NCBI GenBank assembly: GCA_004352715.1
Contig: SCFE01000097.1
Span: 91,545-155,544, forward strand
Length of the DNA stretch: 64,000 bases
DNA from: Hofstenia miamia
Lineage: Eukaryota > Xenacoelomorpha > Acoela
Direction of reading: 5' to 3'
Shown: positions 10,602 through 21,239 of the stretch, piece after piece
How positions within the stretch are numbered: the first letter of the stretch is position 1
Layout of the letters: each line of letters begins with the position of its first letter
Made by a program: the position numbers and the translations under genes
Notes under the pieces: model-generated
The model's database searches: none
The model's input: only the letters and a program-made list of their open reading frames with translations
What the model was told of the DNA's origin: nothing

Positions 10602-13253
10602 ATGGCATACAAGTATAAAATAGCGGACATACCAGAAATCAATATGGATTCAGACAATCTCACAATTATACACATCCTGAAACAGAAAGAGTACACGAAA
10701 GCATTANTAGATGACACAACTAGGATGGCAAGAGTACAAAACATTAGAATTGTACTAATAATGATCACAACGCAAGAGGAGATTCCTGACCATCTGGAAA
10801 TAGCATGTCAGATGGGAGAAAATATTTTCCCATGGGAAAAGTCAAATACAAACACTACAATCCCAGAATTGATACGCCTGGATTTACAGATAGACTACTG
10901 GGCGCAGATTTATCGAATTATGGTAGACCCGTGCATAGCAATTGATTTATACAGGCAAACAAAAACTATAGAATTAACAATGGACATGGAGGGCATCAAA
11001 AAGGCAAATACGCTGTTTATAAAGTGCAGCCTCACACAACGCCAGGAGCATCTACAGCAGATTCAAACGATCTGGAAAACAATGAAACTACAGCAAAAAG
11101 TAGAAGAGGGATGGCCTAAGATAAGAATTGATGCACCATCGAGAAAATTCCACAAATCAATTGAAGTAGCTTTAACGGAAGTAAACAACGCCTATGAACT
11201 AAATACAAAGAAAGATTTTAAGCAAATGATATTTGAGGAGAAGAACGCACCAGAGATACGTTTCAGAACTACAGCATGGATATTAGCTATCTTTATGACA
11301 GAAGAAGTGGAATTAAAATTACTGATCTTGCGACAAACCCAGCATAGACTAACAAAAGCAAAACAATACAAAATCGCAATATCCCCGATCAACACACAAA
11401 CAAAGAACTGGCTGTTAAAGGGACATACCAGAAAACTAGAATCACCAAACAGAACAGAAAAACCAGTGCAAGCCATGGAAAAATTACTAAGCAGGATCAT
11501 CATGCAAGAAAATCAATTGGGGAAGATATCAGCAATAAGCATTGCTAATAAGGTGGGGATATGCCCAGCGAAATTACTATATTTGATGAACCTGTGGGGA
11601 GCATCATCCGAGACATGGGTGAAACAGCTTCTAAACCAGCCATGGCTCACATCCAAGAAGATCATAAAAAGGAAACTTGCGAGCACAGCAGAAATCCGCA
11701 ACATAATAAAACAGAAGAACATGCAAAATATATTAGATTACAAAATGAGACGTTATGAAAAAGATAGTCCTTGATGCACATTCACTAAGATCCTCAGAAG
11801 TGCTGAAATGATGAAGAGAGGAGGAATTACAGAACAGGTAGAAGTATGTGAAATGGTCACAAAGTCCCAAGCAGAAATGCTGGAAGAAGAACAATTACTA
11901 ACATCATCTAGACTATTGTTATCTCCCAAAACACAGCAAACAATCAACAGAATTAATATAGAAAAGTGGGGAGAGATCAGTCCAGCCAAGACAATTGAGT
12001 GGATTGATATGGATGATGAGCATTTCTTGGTCGAAATCAAAATAACAAAAGAGTCCAAAGATATAAGAGAAAGGAACTTCCAGTGCATCTGAGAACAACA
12101 AACAGTAGCAACAATGAAACTTATGTTTACCGAAGCCTTTAGAAGAACAGAACTGGAGGAACTACTACGACCATACAATCAACTCACCATCAACGTGGAA
12201 TGTATTACCTCAAGAGTAGAGCTAACAGAGGAACTGTGGTTAAAACTGAGCCGAAAGGGACTAACGCAGGCATTCTGGGACACAATTCCCAAAGCGAAAA
12301 TGAACTACCCTGCCACTATAGGGTTAGCAACAGCATCCACCACAGAAGGCACGTACTGGCACATAGAATGAGAAATCGAAATGAAACTACTCATATGCAC
12401 ACCGCCAGAGACTATCACAGTACCCATGGTTCTACCACGTTGGAGAATTCCCAAGGACGTCAAAGTCGAGAAAACCTTCTTACACGAGTATAAATCGTAC
12501 GTTAACACAGAAAAGAAAGTGAAAGCCATAGTCAACAGAGAAGATTACAAAAAGTTGAAAGCAATACTGTTACAACAAAACAACAAGGAATGAGTCTACA
12601 TTGAGGGCACAATATCGCTGGATCAATTGTACACTCAGGGAAAACCTATAAATGTACAATTACAAGACTTGCGAAATGAAATATAAGAAAGAAATCCAAG
12701 AGCTATCATGTTATTCTCAGGAGTGAATGATATAGTTTGGACTGATATATGGGAGAAAAGATATCAATACTACAATGTAACAAAAAGGGTCGAAATCGTC
12801 ACTATGATGAGATTAATTAAAAACGACCCTAATACAATCACAGAGGAAGAAGTCAGGAACAACGTCAGCTTCTTCTATAAGGATGTGGTGAACACTCGAA
12901 GTTTAAGAAAAGTCTTTATGTTCTTCTACCCTGATAACCAAATTCGGGAAGATTTAGCACATACAAGTAGAGCCAACGCACAGATGACTCTTATGATCAG
13001 CATTAAGGGTATTCAATTATATCAAAAATATTATGACATCTTCTCTCAGAAAATCAACGAGTTAAGAGAATTAACACCTATAGCAGAAGATATTAGAGAA
13101 AACCAGTTCCTAGGATACGCGAACATTACAACTACAGAAAGAGAAGCAGTGCTAAAGATGACAAAACAGGCGGAATTTGAAAAGACAACATGGTCAGATC
13201 AACAGGTGGAAATGATAGTTAGAAAAGCAGACACTCTGGTGCATGGAGAGTGA
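10602..13253 (+). pseudogene. Unknown protein, about 883 codons in one frame with five internal stops
   Basis: One reading frame runs from ATG 10602 to TGA 13251-13253, interrupted only by TGA at 11772, 12090, 12369 and 12591 and TAA at 12684; no frameshift is needed. Open blocks are 390, 94, 85, 70 and 181 codons. The predicted protein is rich in Lys, Glu, Gln, Thr and Ile, poor in Cys, with no signal peptide, membrane helix, zinc knuckle, Walker or reverse transcriptase motif that I can see. One weak nuclease-like run, IDMDDEHFLVEIKIT (frame residues about 468-482), has the D...ExK spacing of PD-(D/E)XK folds. TGG tryptophans are present. Four of five stops can arise from CGA by CpG decay, as expected of a silenced insertion. 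Function not recognised. Confidence 0.7.
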
Positions 13254-13287
13254 GCTGTGCTAAAAATAACGCAAGCTGAGGGGGGCG

Positions 13288-13305
13288 TGTAGCATCATCC
13301 AAAAG
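13288..13305 (+). repeat. Right inverted terminal repeat (18 bp)
   Basis: TGTAGCATCATCCAAAAG, preceded directly by GAGGGGGGCG. The TG start after a purine run would also fit the start of a 3' LTR, but no second direct LTR copy was found. Confidence 0.85.
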
Positions 13306-13996
13306 ATAAAACAGAAAGAAGCTGCAAAACGTTGCAGAAGAACTAAGATCGAAATTGAAGTGATTAAAAAATATTATGATTAAATCAAGTGTGATTATTT
13401 CAGTTTGATTTTGTATATTGCAACCAAGAAAATAACATGTGTTGAAAAAGAGATAATTGTATCTGTTGATAAAACGTTTTCGACAAATTGTTGCTTACAT
13501 CATTTTTAGCCGCCATCTTGGCAGACGTTTAAATTCAAATCAACAGGTACTTCTCTTCAATTTACTATAAATACGATTAAAACTATTGTAAGCATTGATA
13601 AAGAATATTACTCTGAATTCTATTTATTTCATCTTATTAATGGTTTGATTATTAATAAGATGTCGAGCTAATTGAGCGGTGTTTAGTAGTGGTCTGGATC
13701 CATCACAGGGAATGATTCAAGGGTCTCTGTGCCAGATCACGAAAGTGCACTTAAGTTAGGTGTAGGGGATTTCTCTCAATTAGCCAACTAGCATTTCCAA
13801 CTACATGTATTAGATAATTAGCCTTCAACAAATGGTTGGATAACCAAACCTTAGGGAATATATTTATACAGTTTTATAGTTGTGGCCATAAAGGTAGCAT
13901 ATTTTGAAATGTTTTCTATATCCTTTTTAACTTTGAAGGAAAACGTTGTAAGCAAGCATTATGTGTATCAAATTACTACAAAACAATCAACAATAA
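13306..13996. other. AT-rich flank of the inverted-repeat element, no gene seen
   Basis: No ORF above 60 codons. Contains ACTATAAATACG (about 13563-13574), TATA-like, and GTGTTTAGTAGTGGTCTGG near 13680, which could be the end of an LTR plus primer-binding site if the unit is a retroelement. Neither can be tested here. Confidence 0.3.
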
Positions 13997-14282
13997 CACA
14001 GGGTGTCACTAATATTTAGTTGCCTGGCCCTTGGCTGCAATAACTGCCTCCAGGTGACGGAACAGGGAAATCTTCTGACACAATGCTTGATGTATTTTGT
14101 GCTCTAAATAATGTAATGACGTACTGTGAAGGCCTGCCACCTTTGCTTTGAGTGTTCACCAGCAGGTTTCAATAGGATTCAACAGCCAACCACTCTCTAA
14201 TGGTTTTGTAACATCAAGCTCCATCATGTTGAAATTATCGCAAGTTTAGTGGTTGCATGCATTTATGAAGTTTGTCTTTCAA
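13997..14282 (-). pseudogene. Tc1/mariner transposase C-terminal fragment with 3' terminus
   Basis: The minus strand from 14282 downward reads FQHDGA (second catalytic Asp region, normally 'QQDNAP'), a stop, TIREWL, then after a frame change LNPIETCW (third catalytic Glu, 'LNPIE..W'), a stop, LKAKV..., HLEAVIAAKGQATKY and a stop. The run CACAGGGTGTCACTAATATTTAG at its end resembles a Tc1-type terminal repeat. The copy has stops and a deletion between the two catalytic blocks, so it is dead. It is cut at a single N (14283). Confidence 0.75.
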
Positions 14283-14283
14283 N

Positions 14284-14546
14284 GGATGCCAATGGCCAGA
14301 AGTGTTGGACCACAGCGGGAGTTGGTAATCATTGGTAGTATAGACACTATCATAATAATGATTAAGATCATAGGAGTTAAATTCACTCTCAGAGGGAGTA
14401 ACACGATGCCTACCAATCAACTTCTTGACAGAATTCCACCAAACACAGCTACCACGTTGCTCGGAATGTCTCACATTGTTAAAAATGAGGCAACGGACGC
14501 GTTCAGTGATGCAACCAGCTTCTTGGAAACGACGTACAGAATATAA
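14284..14546 (-). pseudogene. LINE segment upstream of the reverse transcriptase domain
   Basis: The minus frame reads ...RHSEQRGSCVWWNSVKKLIGRH..., LNHYYDSV, QLPLWSNTSGHWH, the linker between endonuclease and reverse transcriptase in CR1/L2-like LINEs. It begins with a 96-bp exact copy of 9455-9550, so it is the natural upstream continuation of the LINE at 8428-9550. The endonuclease domain further upstream was not found. Confidence 0.7.
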
Positions 14547-16190
14547 TGCTTCACTAAATAGCTAATTTATCAAGATCATTTATTGTTATTAATAAACTTA
14601 CTACCAAATTGCAAAAAGAGATTACTTGGAGATTTTTGGGCAAAAAGAAATAAAAACAACTTTTGCAAAAAAAACAATGTTTTGATTTGACGATACGATA
14701 CAATTTAGATCACTCTAGCATTGTTATCTTCCGAATATAACAACATAAACTAGATTGGCAATGCATCTCCCACGTTATATTTCACTTTGGCTTGGCTACT
14801 GAGAAAACGTCTGGAGATTACTTTGAAGCGCTAGCTAAAATAACCATAATAGAATAGAATAGAATTTTAATAGGGAACATAATATGTTCCAAATTCAAAT
14901 GAATTGAGACAAGCCTGTAATGCTAATACAAGAATTAAAATTTAACTTCATGAAAATAATGAACTAAATGCTTATGTTTACATTTCGGTTTACTTAACAA
15001 AAATCAAATACTTCATAGGTTAATGAGAATGAAAATTATTCCTGATCGGCCTAGGCTGACAAGGTTAATTACGATCGAGGTTAAATAATCGAATAAGAAT
15101 AATGAATGTATTTAACTTTCAAAGAATTGATATCTTGGATTATTTAATCTTTAAATTTGTTTATAAAGTAAAGAGAACAACGTATTTAAAAATTTCATTT
15201 TTTCAGGGTTTTCAATATTTTCAAAACAAACTTTAGGTAATCAGTTCAATTTTCGGTACTAACGCTTTTTAAATGTTGATTTACTTGCGTGTTTAAAGTT
15301 CCTTTGCGACTTTTCTCGATCACGCTCGAAATTTTTTCAAGCAGACATTTAAATAAAGCCACTGTTCCAGCATTTGGGGTTTAAAGTTATGGTATACTTG
15401 CTATTGATGATGATTGCTTTTGCAAGTTAGCTAGTTAATTTAAGGTTTTATTTTTGTTTATCTGACGCCACATAAAATTCTGATTATAAAGGTGATGTGC
15501 TGGCTAATTGTCAGCGAAATTTTTATATATATAAAAATTAAATTATTGTAATAATTTTTACTACAACAATCAGTTATTGACATACATTGTAAATTGCAAT
15601 ATGTGCGAAAAACAATTATTGTAGAAGAAACCCTATTTGTGGGTAGTCATTTTTTACGTTGTTTAATCTCAAATGAATATTTTTTCAGAAATTAAATTTC
15701 ACGTAAATACGGTGTACACCTAATGATAATACATTACTATGACATAGCGGAATCTAACAAAACATTAGCCTCTACTTCTAACTTCAAAAAAGAGCATGCA
15801 TGTAATAACTGGTGGGGTAATATTTACGATTAGTCTGAAAATTGCATTTAATATATGTTCTAAAACTTACAAATATCTTTGTGGAACCACAAAATACCCA
15901 AATTTTTCATATCAGATATGCATTTTAGCTATATTTTTTTCCCAAACTATAAAATAAATAGCTGCATTTAAGAAGTATTTAATTTGAAAAACATACCCTA
16001 GCATCTTATCAGATGCAAATTACTCTGATATAATTCTTTGCATGGACGCCCGTACAGTATATATTTATATTTAATCCACTGTTCTCCAGATATATATGGA
16101 AAAGTTTAATTTCCCGTTTTGCCCCATTCTAATACTGTCTACATTATGATGATTATGATTCAAAGTATTACTACACATTAAAGTTGATGT
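14547..16190. other. AT-rich sequence, no gene seen
   Basis: Scanned on both strands; only short chance frames. A small palindrome, GGAACATAATATGTTCC, lies at about 14873-14891. Confidence 0.5.
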
Positions 16191-16199
16191 AACTTATAA

Positions 16200-16925
16200 G
16201 CAGCAATGACAGATGGCAGACAACTGCTATATGCTGACGTCTCCTTCATCACTAAGTTTTCTGTATCTCCCTTCTGATCTGCCTCTCCCTGCGAACTTTT
16301 CTCTTCATTATACTCATCTTGGAGTTCAACTTGCTGCAAACAAATTTGTCTGGACATGTGTCCTTGCGCATCTGCAAAGCTAATTCCTCACTCTTTGCCC
16401 TTTAATTCCCCAATTCCTGTTCGTGCCTTCTTCCACCCCATGGAATGGTTCCAGAAAGGTGCTTTTAAATGGTTTCTCCCTTACCATACAAAGAAGTTCT
16501 GCTCAAATTATCCCGCTGTCACTTTGCTTTCATGCCTGTGATCGCCTCCTGTTCAATCGTTTACTACATCGCAATCTAGACCTTGATCCATTTGATTTTA
16601 TGACATTCTCGAATCCCCACTACACTCACTCTGATTGTGTTGTCACGTTCTCTGTTCGTCGTCTCCAAAAAAATCGAACCCGTCACTCGTTTTTAATCGA
16701 GCTTGTGCTTCGGCTAATTCCTCTTTACTCGCAAACTTCCAACTGCTATTAATTTTTACCTCGCCCTTGCGTTTCAAGAAATCTCTGCTGTCTTTCCTCT
16801 TCGGTGATCCGTTCTCCCACTTTGCTTTTACTTCATCTCCTCTGACTGTCCTCGTTGCCGAAAACTTGAGTTTCATTCATTTGTATTGTTTGCCTTTGCC
16901 GGTATAATAGTCTTTTATTCTTATT
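16200..16925 (+). mobile_element. Degenerate LINE 3' region (dispersed family, also at 28746)
   Basis: The segment 16771-16925 is clearly related to 28746-28925: both contain TTTCAAGAAATCT, a pyrimidine-rich stretch, then 'GCCTT..GCCGG/GCGG..TAAA/TAAT' and a TTATT-rich tail, as at LINE 3' ends. Upstream, the plus strand has several broken frames (61-109 codons) without a recognised domain. The 77-codon minus-strand frame at 16643-16876 is probably a shadow. Confidence 0.45.
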
Positions 16926-17095
16926 CTAATTATCTTCTTTAATTATCTTCTTACTTCTCACAGCTTCATGCTGGTATTCCTCTCAGCTCGGGGAACTCAC
17001 CACTTCCCAGGGAGTCTGAGAGCTTTCCTCAGGACTCTAGCTGTACCTAACAATGTTGCCTTCTCTGCTACCACTCCTCTCCACTTGTGCTCCAG
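16926..17095 (-). mobile_element. 3' end of the endonuclease-type LINE, inverted copy
   Basis: On the minus strand this reads the last codons VAEKATLLGTA, a stop, then about 95 bp of 3' UTR (GAGTCCTGAGGAAAGCTC..., ...CCAGCATGAAGCTGTGAG) and an A/T tail. It mirrors 18930-19070 with a few substitutions and a one-base deletion. It joins the plus-strand copy head-to-head at about 17095. Confidence 0.7.
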
Positions 17096-17234
17096 CAAAG
17101 GAGCAAGCAATAAGAACAAACTGGGTGAAGAAGCATATAGACAGAAGAGTAGAAGTTAGTGATAAGTGTAGGCTATGTAAGAAAGAGGCAGAGACAGTAG
17201 ATCATCTTATAGCAGGGTGCGAGAAGTTGGCCCA
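17096..17234 (+). pseudogene. Endonuclease-type LINE, zinc-knuckle segment (duplicate copy)
   Basis: Encodes KEQAIRTNWVKKHIDRRV...CRLCKKEAETVDHLIAGC, identical to 18363-18501. It stops abruptly at a single N (17235). Probably a collapsed or duplicated contig end of the copy at 18316. Confidence 0.6.
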
Positions 17235-17235
17235 N

Positions 17236-17385
17236 GAGAATATGGTTGGTGAGATGATGACCAAGTACGAAAGCCATGAACGCCCTCAAATTGGTTGTGG
17301 AGATGAGCAGTCAAACACATCTGCTACAAACAATGCTAAAGTTGTTAACAATGTTCCTGCAAACAATAATGTCACGTGAGTGCGC
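17236..17385 (+). CDS. Possible orphan exon fragment on a small contig
   Basis: Directly after the N at 17235 the plus strand is open for 48 codons (ENMVGEMMTKYESHERPQIG..., then an Asn/Ala/Val-rich ending) and meets a good splice donor, CAC|GTGAGT, near 17377-17383. Composition is more balanced than the surrounding AT-rich DNA and than the LINE. It may be one exon of a host gene mis-scaffolded here. No family is recognised. Confidence 0.25.
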
Positions 17386-17574
17386 ATGCTTCTCTTATTT
17401 TGAAAATTGAGTTTGCCATCATTTGCAAATTTTAAAATGATTTTGTTTTATTTCTTATTTCGAAAATAGAAAATATTTCTTTGTACAAATGTCTATTTAT
17501 TTTTTCAAACATTACACTGGTTATTTGTAAAATGCATTCTCTCTATTTAATTTTAAAATTGGAGTGAGAAATGA

Positions 17575-18314
17575 AAAAATCAAAGTGTTATTGCTCCCCA
17601 TTTTAAAATAGACAATTGAAAATTCTTTCTCACATATTATAGTTTATTATCTCACTCTATGCATTTTATAATTGCACAATTATTTTAAAGTGTCTTGTAT
17701 GCCCTATTTATTAGTCATTCATTATTTCATCAATACGCATTTTAAAATGTAATTTATGATTTTTTTTTCGAGAGAGAGTTAACATTATTGATTGTTTATT
17801 GCTGCATGCGTAAATATCTATTCACCAACATTTATTTAATTAGTTAAATGTAATTTCATTTAAACATTCGTGTGTATTATATGTCTATTACTGATTACNG
17901 TCAAAACAAAATTATTCCATCTTTTGAAAAAGATTTACATTTTATGTTAAATTATTCTTTCCGCTTTTTAAATTTTCCCTAAAACTATTGCTGCATGCGT
18001 AAATATCTATTCTACACAATTAAAGTTTTAAATAATTTGAGGCGTTACCATCTATTTATTTTATATTTATTATCTAGTTATTACTAATTACAAGGTGTTG
18101 CTATTTTTCCACCTATAATATTGTTATACATAATTACTCTTTGCAATGAAAAAATCAGTGTTATTGCTCCCCTGTTTTAAAATAGACGAGTGAAAATTCT
18201 TTCTCGCATATATATTATAGTTTATTAGATTACCATTTCACTCTATGCGTTTTATAATTGCACAATTATTTTAAAGTGTCTTGTATGCCCTATTTATTAG
18301 TCATTCATTATTTC
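17575..18314. repeat. Diverged AT-rich direct repeats across small contigs
   Basis: About 160 bp at 17575-17735 recurs diverged at 18150-18314 (GTTATTGCTCCCC, TTTTAAAATAGAC, CACAATTATTTTAAAGTGTC). A second pair, ATTGCTGCATGCGTAAATAT, occurs at about 17797 and 17987. Single Ns at 17899 and 18315 bound tiny contigs, so order and distance are unreliable. Confidence 0.6.
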
Positions 18315-18315
18315 N

Positions 18316-18979
18316 AACAATGTTGCCTTCTCTGCTACCACTCCTCTCCACTTGTGCTCCAGCAAAGGAGCAAGCAATAAGAACAAACTGGGTGAAGAAG
18401 CATATAGACAGAAGAGTAGAAGTTAGTGATAAGTGTAGGCTATGTAAGAAAGAGGCAGAGACAGTAGATCATCTTATAGCAGGGTGCGAGAAGTTGGCCC
18501 AGAATGAGTATAAGTTCAGGCATGACAAGTTGGGAAGAATGGTACACTGGAGTTTGAGTAGACAGCATGGATTAGAAGCAGGAGACAAGTGGTATGAGCA
18601 CAAGCCACAGGCCGTAATAGAAAATGAGAAGGTTAAGATACTATGGGACTTCAACATACAGACGAGCAAGGTGATAGAAGCACGAAGGCCAGAAATAGTA
18701 GTAGTAGACAAAGAGAAAAGATTGGGAACAGTGATAGACATAGCAGTTCCAAAGGGCAGGAATGTAGAAAGCAAGGAGAAAGAGAAAATAGATAAATACA
18801 AGGAGTTGGCAGAGGAAATAGAAACGCTGTGGAAGTTAAAGAGGGTTGAAGTAGTCCCGGTAGTAGTAGGCGCACTAGGAGCATTAAGTAAGATGCATAC
18901 GAGATACTTGGAGGAATTGGGAGTACCAACGTGGGGAGGAGCAGTAGCACAGAAGGCAGCATTGTTAGGAACAGCTTGA
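18316..18979 (+). pseudogene. LINE C-terminus: CCHC zinc knuckle plus restriction-like endonuclease
   Basis: An open frame ending at 18979. Order: basic helix KEQAIRTNWVKKHI, CRLCKKEAETVDHLIAGC (C-x2-C-x8-H-x4-C knuckle), YKFRHDKLGRMVHW, KILWDFNIQTSKVIEARRPEI, then VIDIAVP and KEKEKIDKYKELAEEIETLW. The R-PE...D...K arrangement matches the PD-(D/E)XK endonuclease at the C-terminus of R2/NeSL-type LINEs, which nick the target for primed reverse transcription. The domain is intact to its stop, but the reverse transcriptase part is missing and the first 45 codons are 3'-end sequence in inverted orientation. A truncated, non-autonomous copy. Confidence 0.75.
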
Positions 18980-19110
18980 GTCCTGAGGAAAGCTCTCAGA
19001 CTCCCTGGGAACTGGTGAGTTCCCTGAGCTGAGAGGGATACCAGCATGAAGCTGTGAGAAGTAAGAAGGAATAATAACAATTATTATTATAATAATTATT
19101 ATTCTATCTA
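18980..19110 (+). mobile_element. 3' UTR and AT tail of the endonuclease-type LINE
   Basis: GAGTCCTGAGGAAAGC..., CCAGCATGAAGCTGTGAG, then AAGTAAGAAGGAATAATAAC and an (ATT/AAT)n tail. Inverted homologue of 16926-17047; together they form a palindrome-like pair about 2 kb apart. Confidence 0.7.
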
Positions 19111-21230
19111 TTTAAGCTAATCAGAGCATTAGTTTTAACCTATTCGGCCTGTTATACTTTTGTTTATTGCTCCAAAAATTGTGGAGCTTTCTTAATGACA
19201 TCTTTTCTTTTTATGTATGGTATTGCTTTTCTACCAGGTATATAGTCTTCCATTTTTACATGCTTTTGACATGTTGAAACAGATATTTAAATAGACAAAT
19301 AATGTAAGAAAAGCAGACATACAATCTTCAGAGCATATATAAGGGGATTATCGTGCTTCAATATTGAAAATTGCATTGTTCCTCACACTTCATATACTAC
19401 TACATGAATTTAGAGGAATAGACCTTCATATTTTCCGGGTATTATGAATAGCACCCTCCCAATGAAGGCGGCTTTCTTTTCATACGCTGAGATTTCTTTT
19501 CAAAATTTCACCAATGATTCACTGTAATATTAGTATATTTCTATTAAATATTTTAACTATCACATAACATGACCATAACATGCCCACAAAATAAATACAA
19601 AAATATCTTGTATTAAGATTTGCAGAAAGGCCCTATTCAAAGTTGAAGTGAGCACAACTGCAATATTCATCGTTTCCATTATGGATTACACATGCAGTTC
19701 AAACCAATAGTGCTGATGGTAATATTTGAAAATATGCAAATTTTTTTGCCTATGCTAATCTAATATAACAAATACACACTCATATTTATTAATAAATGTC
19801 CCATTTAAAAAGTTGAATCTCATTGGCAATGAGTTATTACCATACATCTAAATCGATAAGATTTCAGATCATTCAATTAACATTATCATGCGTATTTTTA
19901 AAATTAGCTACTATTAAACAAAATTATAATACAGCTGAATTAATTGTTTATTTGTTTACTATTTTATTTTGCGCCTTTCGCCCCATTTAGTGCCCTGCAT
20001 ATGCAAATCAGCATATTCTAGGGGTCAAATTACACATCTTGACCCTACATGCTTGCGCCTTTGGTTTGTGGCTTGCGTAATGACTAAGGCATCCAAAATA
20101 TTAACCTAAAACATGCGTGATATTAACCTAATATATTAATTTTTTGTTAACCTAACGAAAATAATTTTGAAAAATTACAAATTACAAATGTTTATATGAA
20201 AAAAGTGTAATAAAAATACAATATAAATTTTCTATTCTCATGCGAAAAGTTTCTTTCTTTAGATAGAAATTTTTTATAACACATAGAAACTTCTTTTGAA
20301 AGCCATTAGTGCTGACATGCAATTTCATGTAAATAGCAGGCGAAGCATTAATCTATTGTATTTTAGTATCCCCAAAACTTGTTCTCTAAATTTTATAATT
20401 TAGCAAACTAGCCATCTCATTACCAAATAATCTAGTGTCTCATCAGAGAAATGACCCATTGCTGCTTATAATCATAATTCCATAATTGAAATACATTCAA
20501 TCCAACATTCAATTCAATCACATTCAGATAATTCCTAAGTTATTATCAAGATAAATTAAAAGTCATTCTACCCACTCTGGTAAACATGTTTTATTACCAT
20601 AATGACCTTTTAATTAGACATCATCGAATCATTTAAAATGTATTCTTACAGTTTTGGTTATAATAAAAGTTTGCGATTAAATATTGACTTTGTTAGCTTT
20701 TTGTTGCCCTAGTAATGACTATGTAGAGTAATGAAAGCCGAAATATCCAGCGTTTTGATCTCGTCTTTCAAGCATTTACAGCATTATCGCAATTACGATA
20801 CATATATAATTTATTTGTCCCAATCCCCTTTCCATTACCAATACCGTTTTTCCCATCACACAACTTGTAGTTTGCTCAAATTTTGCAATTGTTGGTCCTC
20901 TCACATATTGGTTCCAAGTAATTCCCATGGACATGGTCCTAGATGCTTCCACAGCACCCTACAGTTTTTTCAGTCAAATTATTCGAACTCTGCATATAAT
21001 TAACCGACATATATATTAGGTAGGCGTAATTAAATACAAATTTTTGTTTTGTTTTCAAGTTGGGCCTGAATCTCAAATGTACACACCTGTGTAAATAGAC
21101 ATTTTTCGTAAAATTTTAGATTTTGTTTTTAAATCCTCGAAAAAATTGGGTTATTTAAAACTCGTTTGCAAAGGCAAAAATATACGAAAATTATGCTAAC
21201 AAAAATATTGCGATCACAGTAGTCTATGTT
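19111..21230. other. AT-rich intergenic sequence, no gene seen
   Basis: No supported gene or repeat. The 90-codon plus frame at 20731 has no recognisable content. Confidence 0.5.
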
Positions 21231-21239
21231 CAGTAATTA

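Larger units (their letters stand above)
10567..13305 (+). mobile_element. Unclassified compact element: inverted terminal repeats around one long decayed frame
   Basis: CTTTTGGATGATGCTACA (10567-10584) is perfectly reverse-complemented by TGTAGCATCATCCAAAAG (13288-13305). Beyond each repeat a second shared block, AAGCTGCAA or its complement, lies 5 bp (left) or 13 bp (right) further out, so the inverted repeat is longer but has an indel. Inside is a single frame that starts 17 bp after the left repeat and ends 34 bp before the right one. A G-rich run, GAGGGGGGCG, immediately precedes the right repeat. Candidates are a DNA transposon of unfamiliar type, a non-autonomous LTR element whose LTR termini are these repeats, or an integrated copy of a viral segment. 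I cannot choose among them. Confidence 0.6.

Noticed and set aside
9355-10608. Long minus-strand and plus-strand frames across 9551-10550
   Set aside because: They are open only because the region is 1000 N.
10551-13700. Interpretation of the unknown element as an ordinary LTR retrotransposon
   Set aside because: The G-rich run before TG...fits, but no direct LTR pair, no TGG primer-binding site just after 10584 and no pol motif were found. Kept only as an alternative.
16643-16876. 77-codon minus frame, Lys-rich
   Set aside because: Lies antisense to a LINE 3' region; the related copy at 28746 breaks this frame, and no domain is recognised.
18469-19080. 203-codon minus-strand frame
   Set aside because: Antisense shadow of the LINE endonuclease domain on the plus strand, which has the recognisable motifs.
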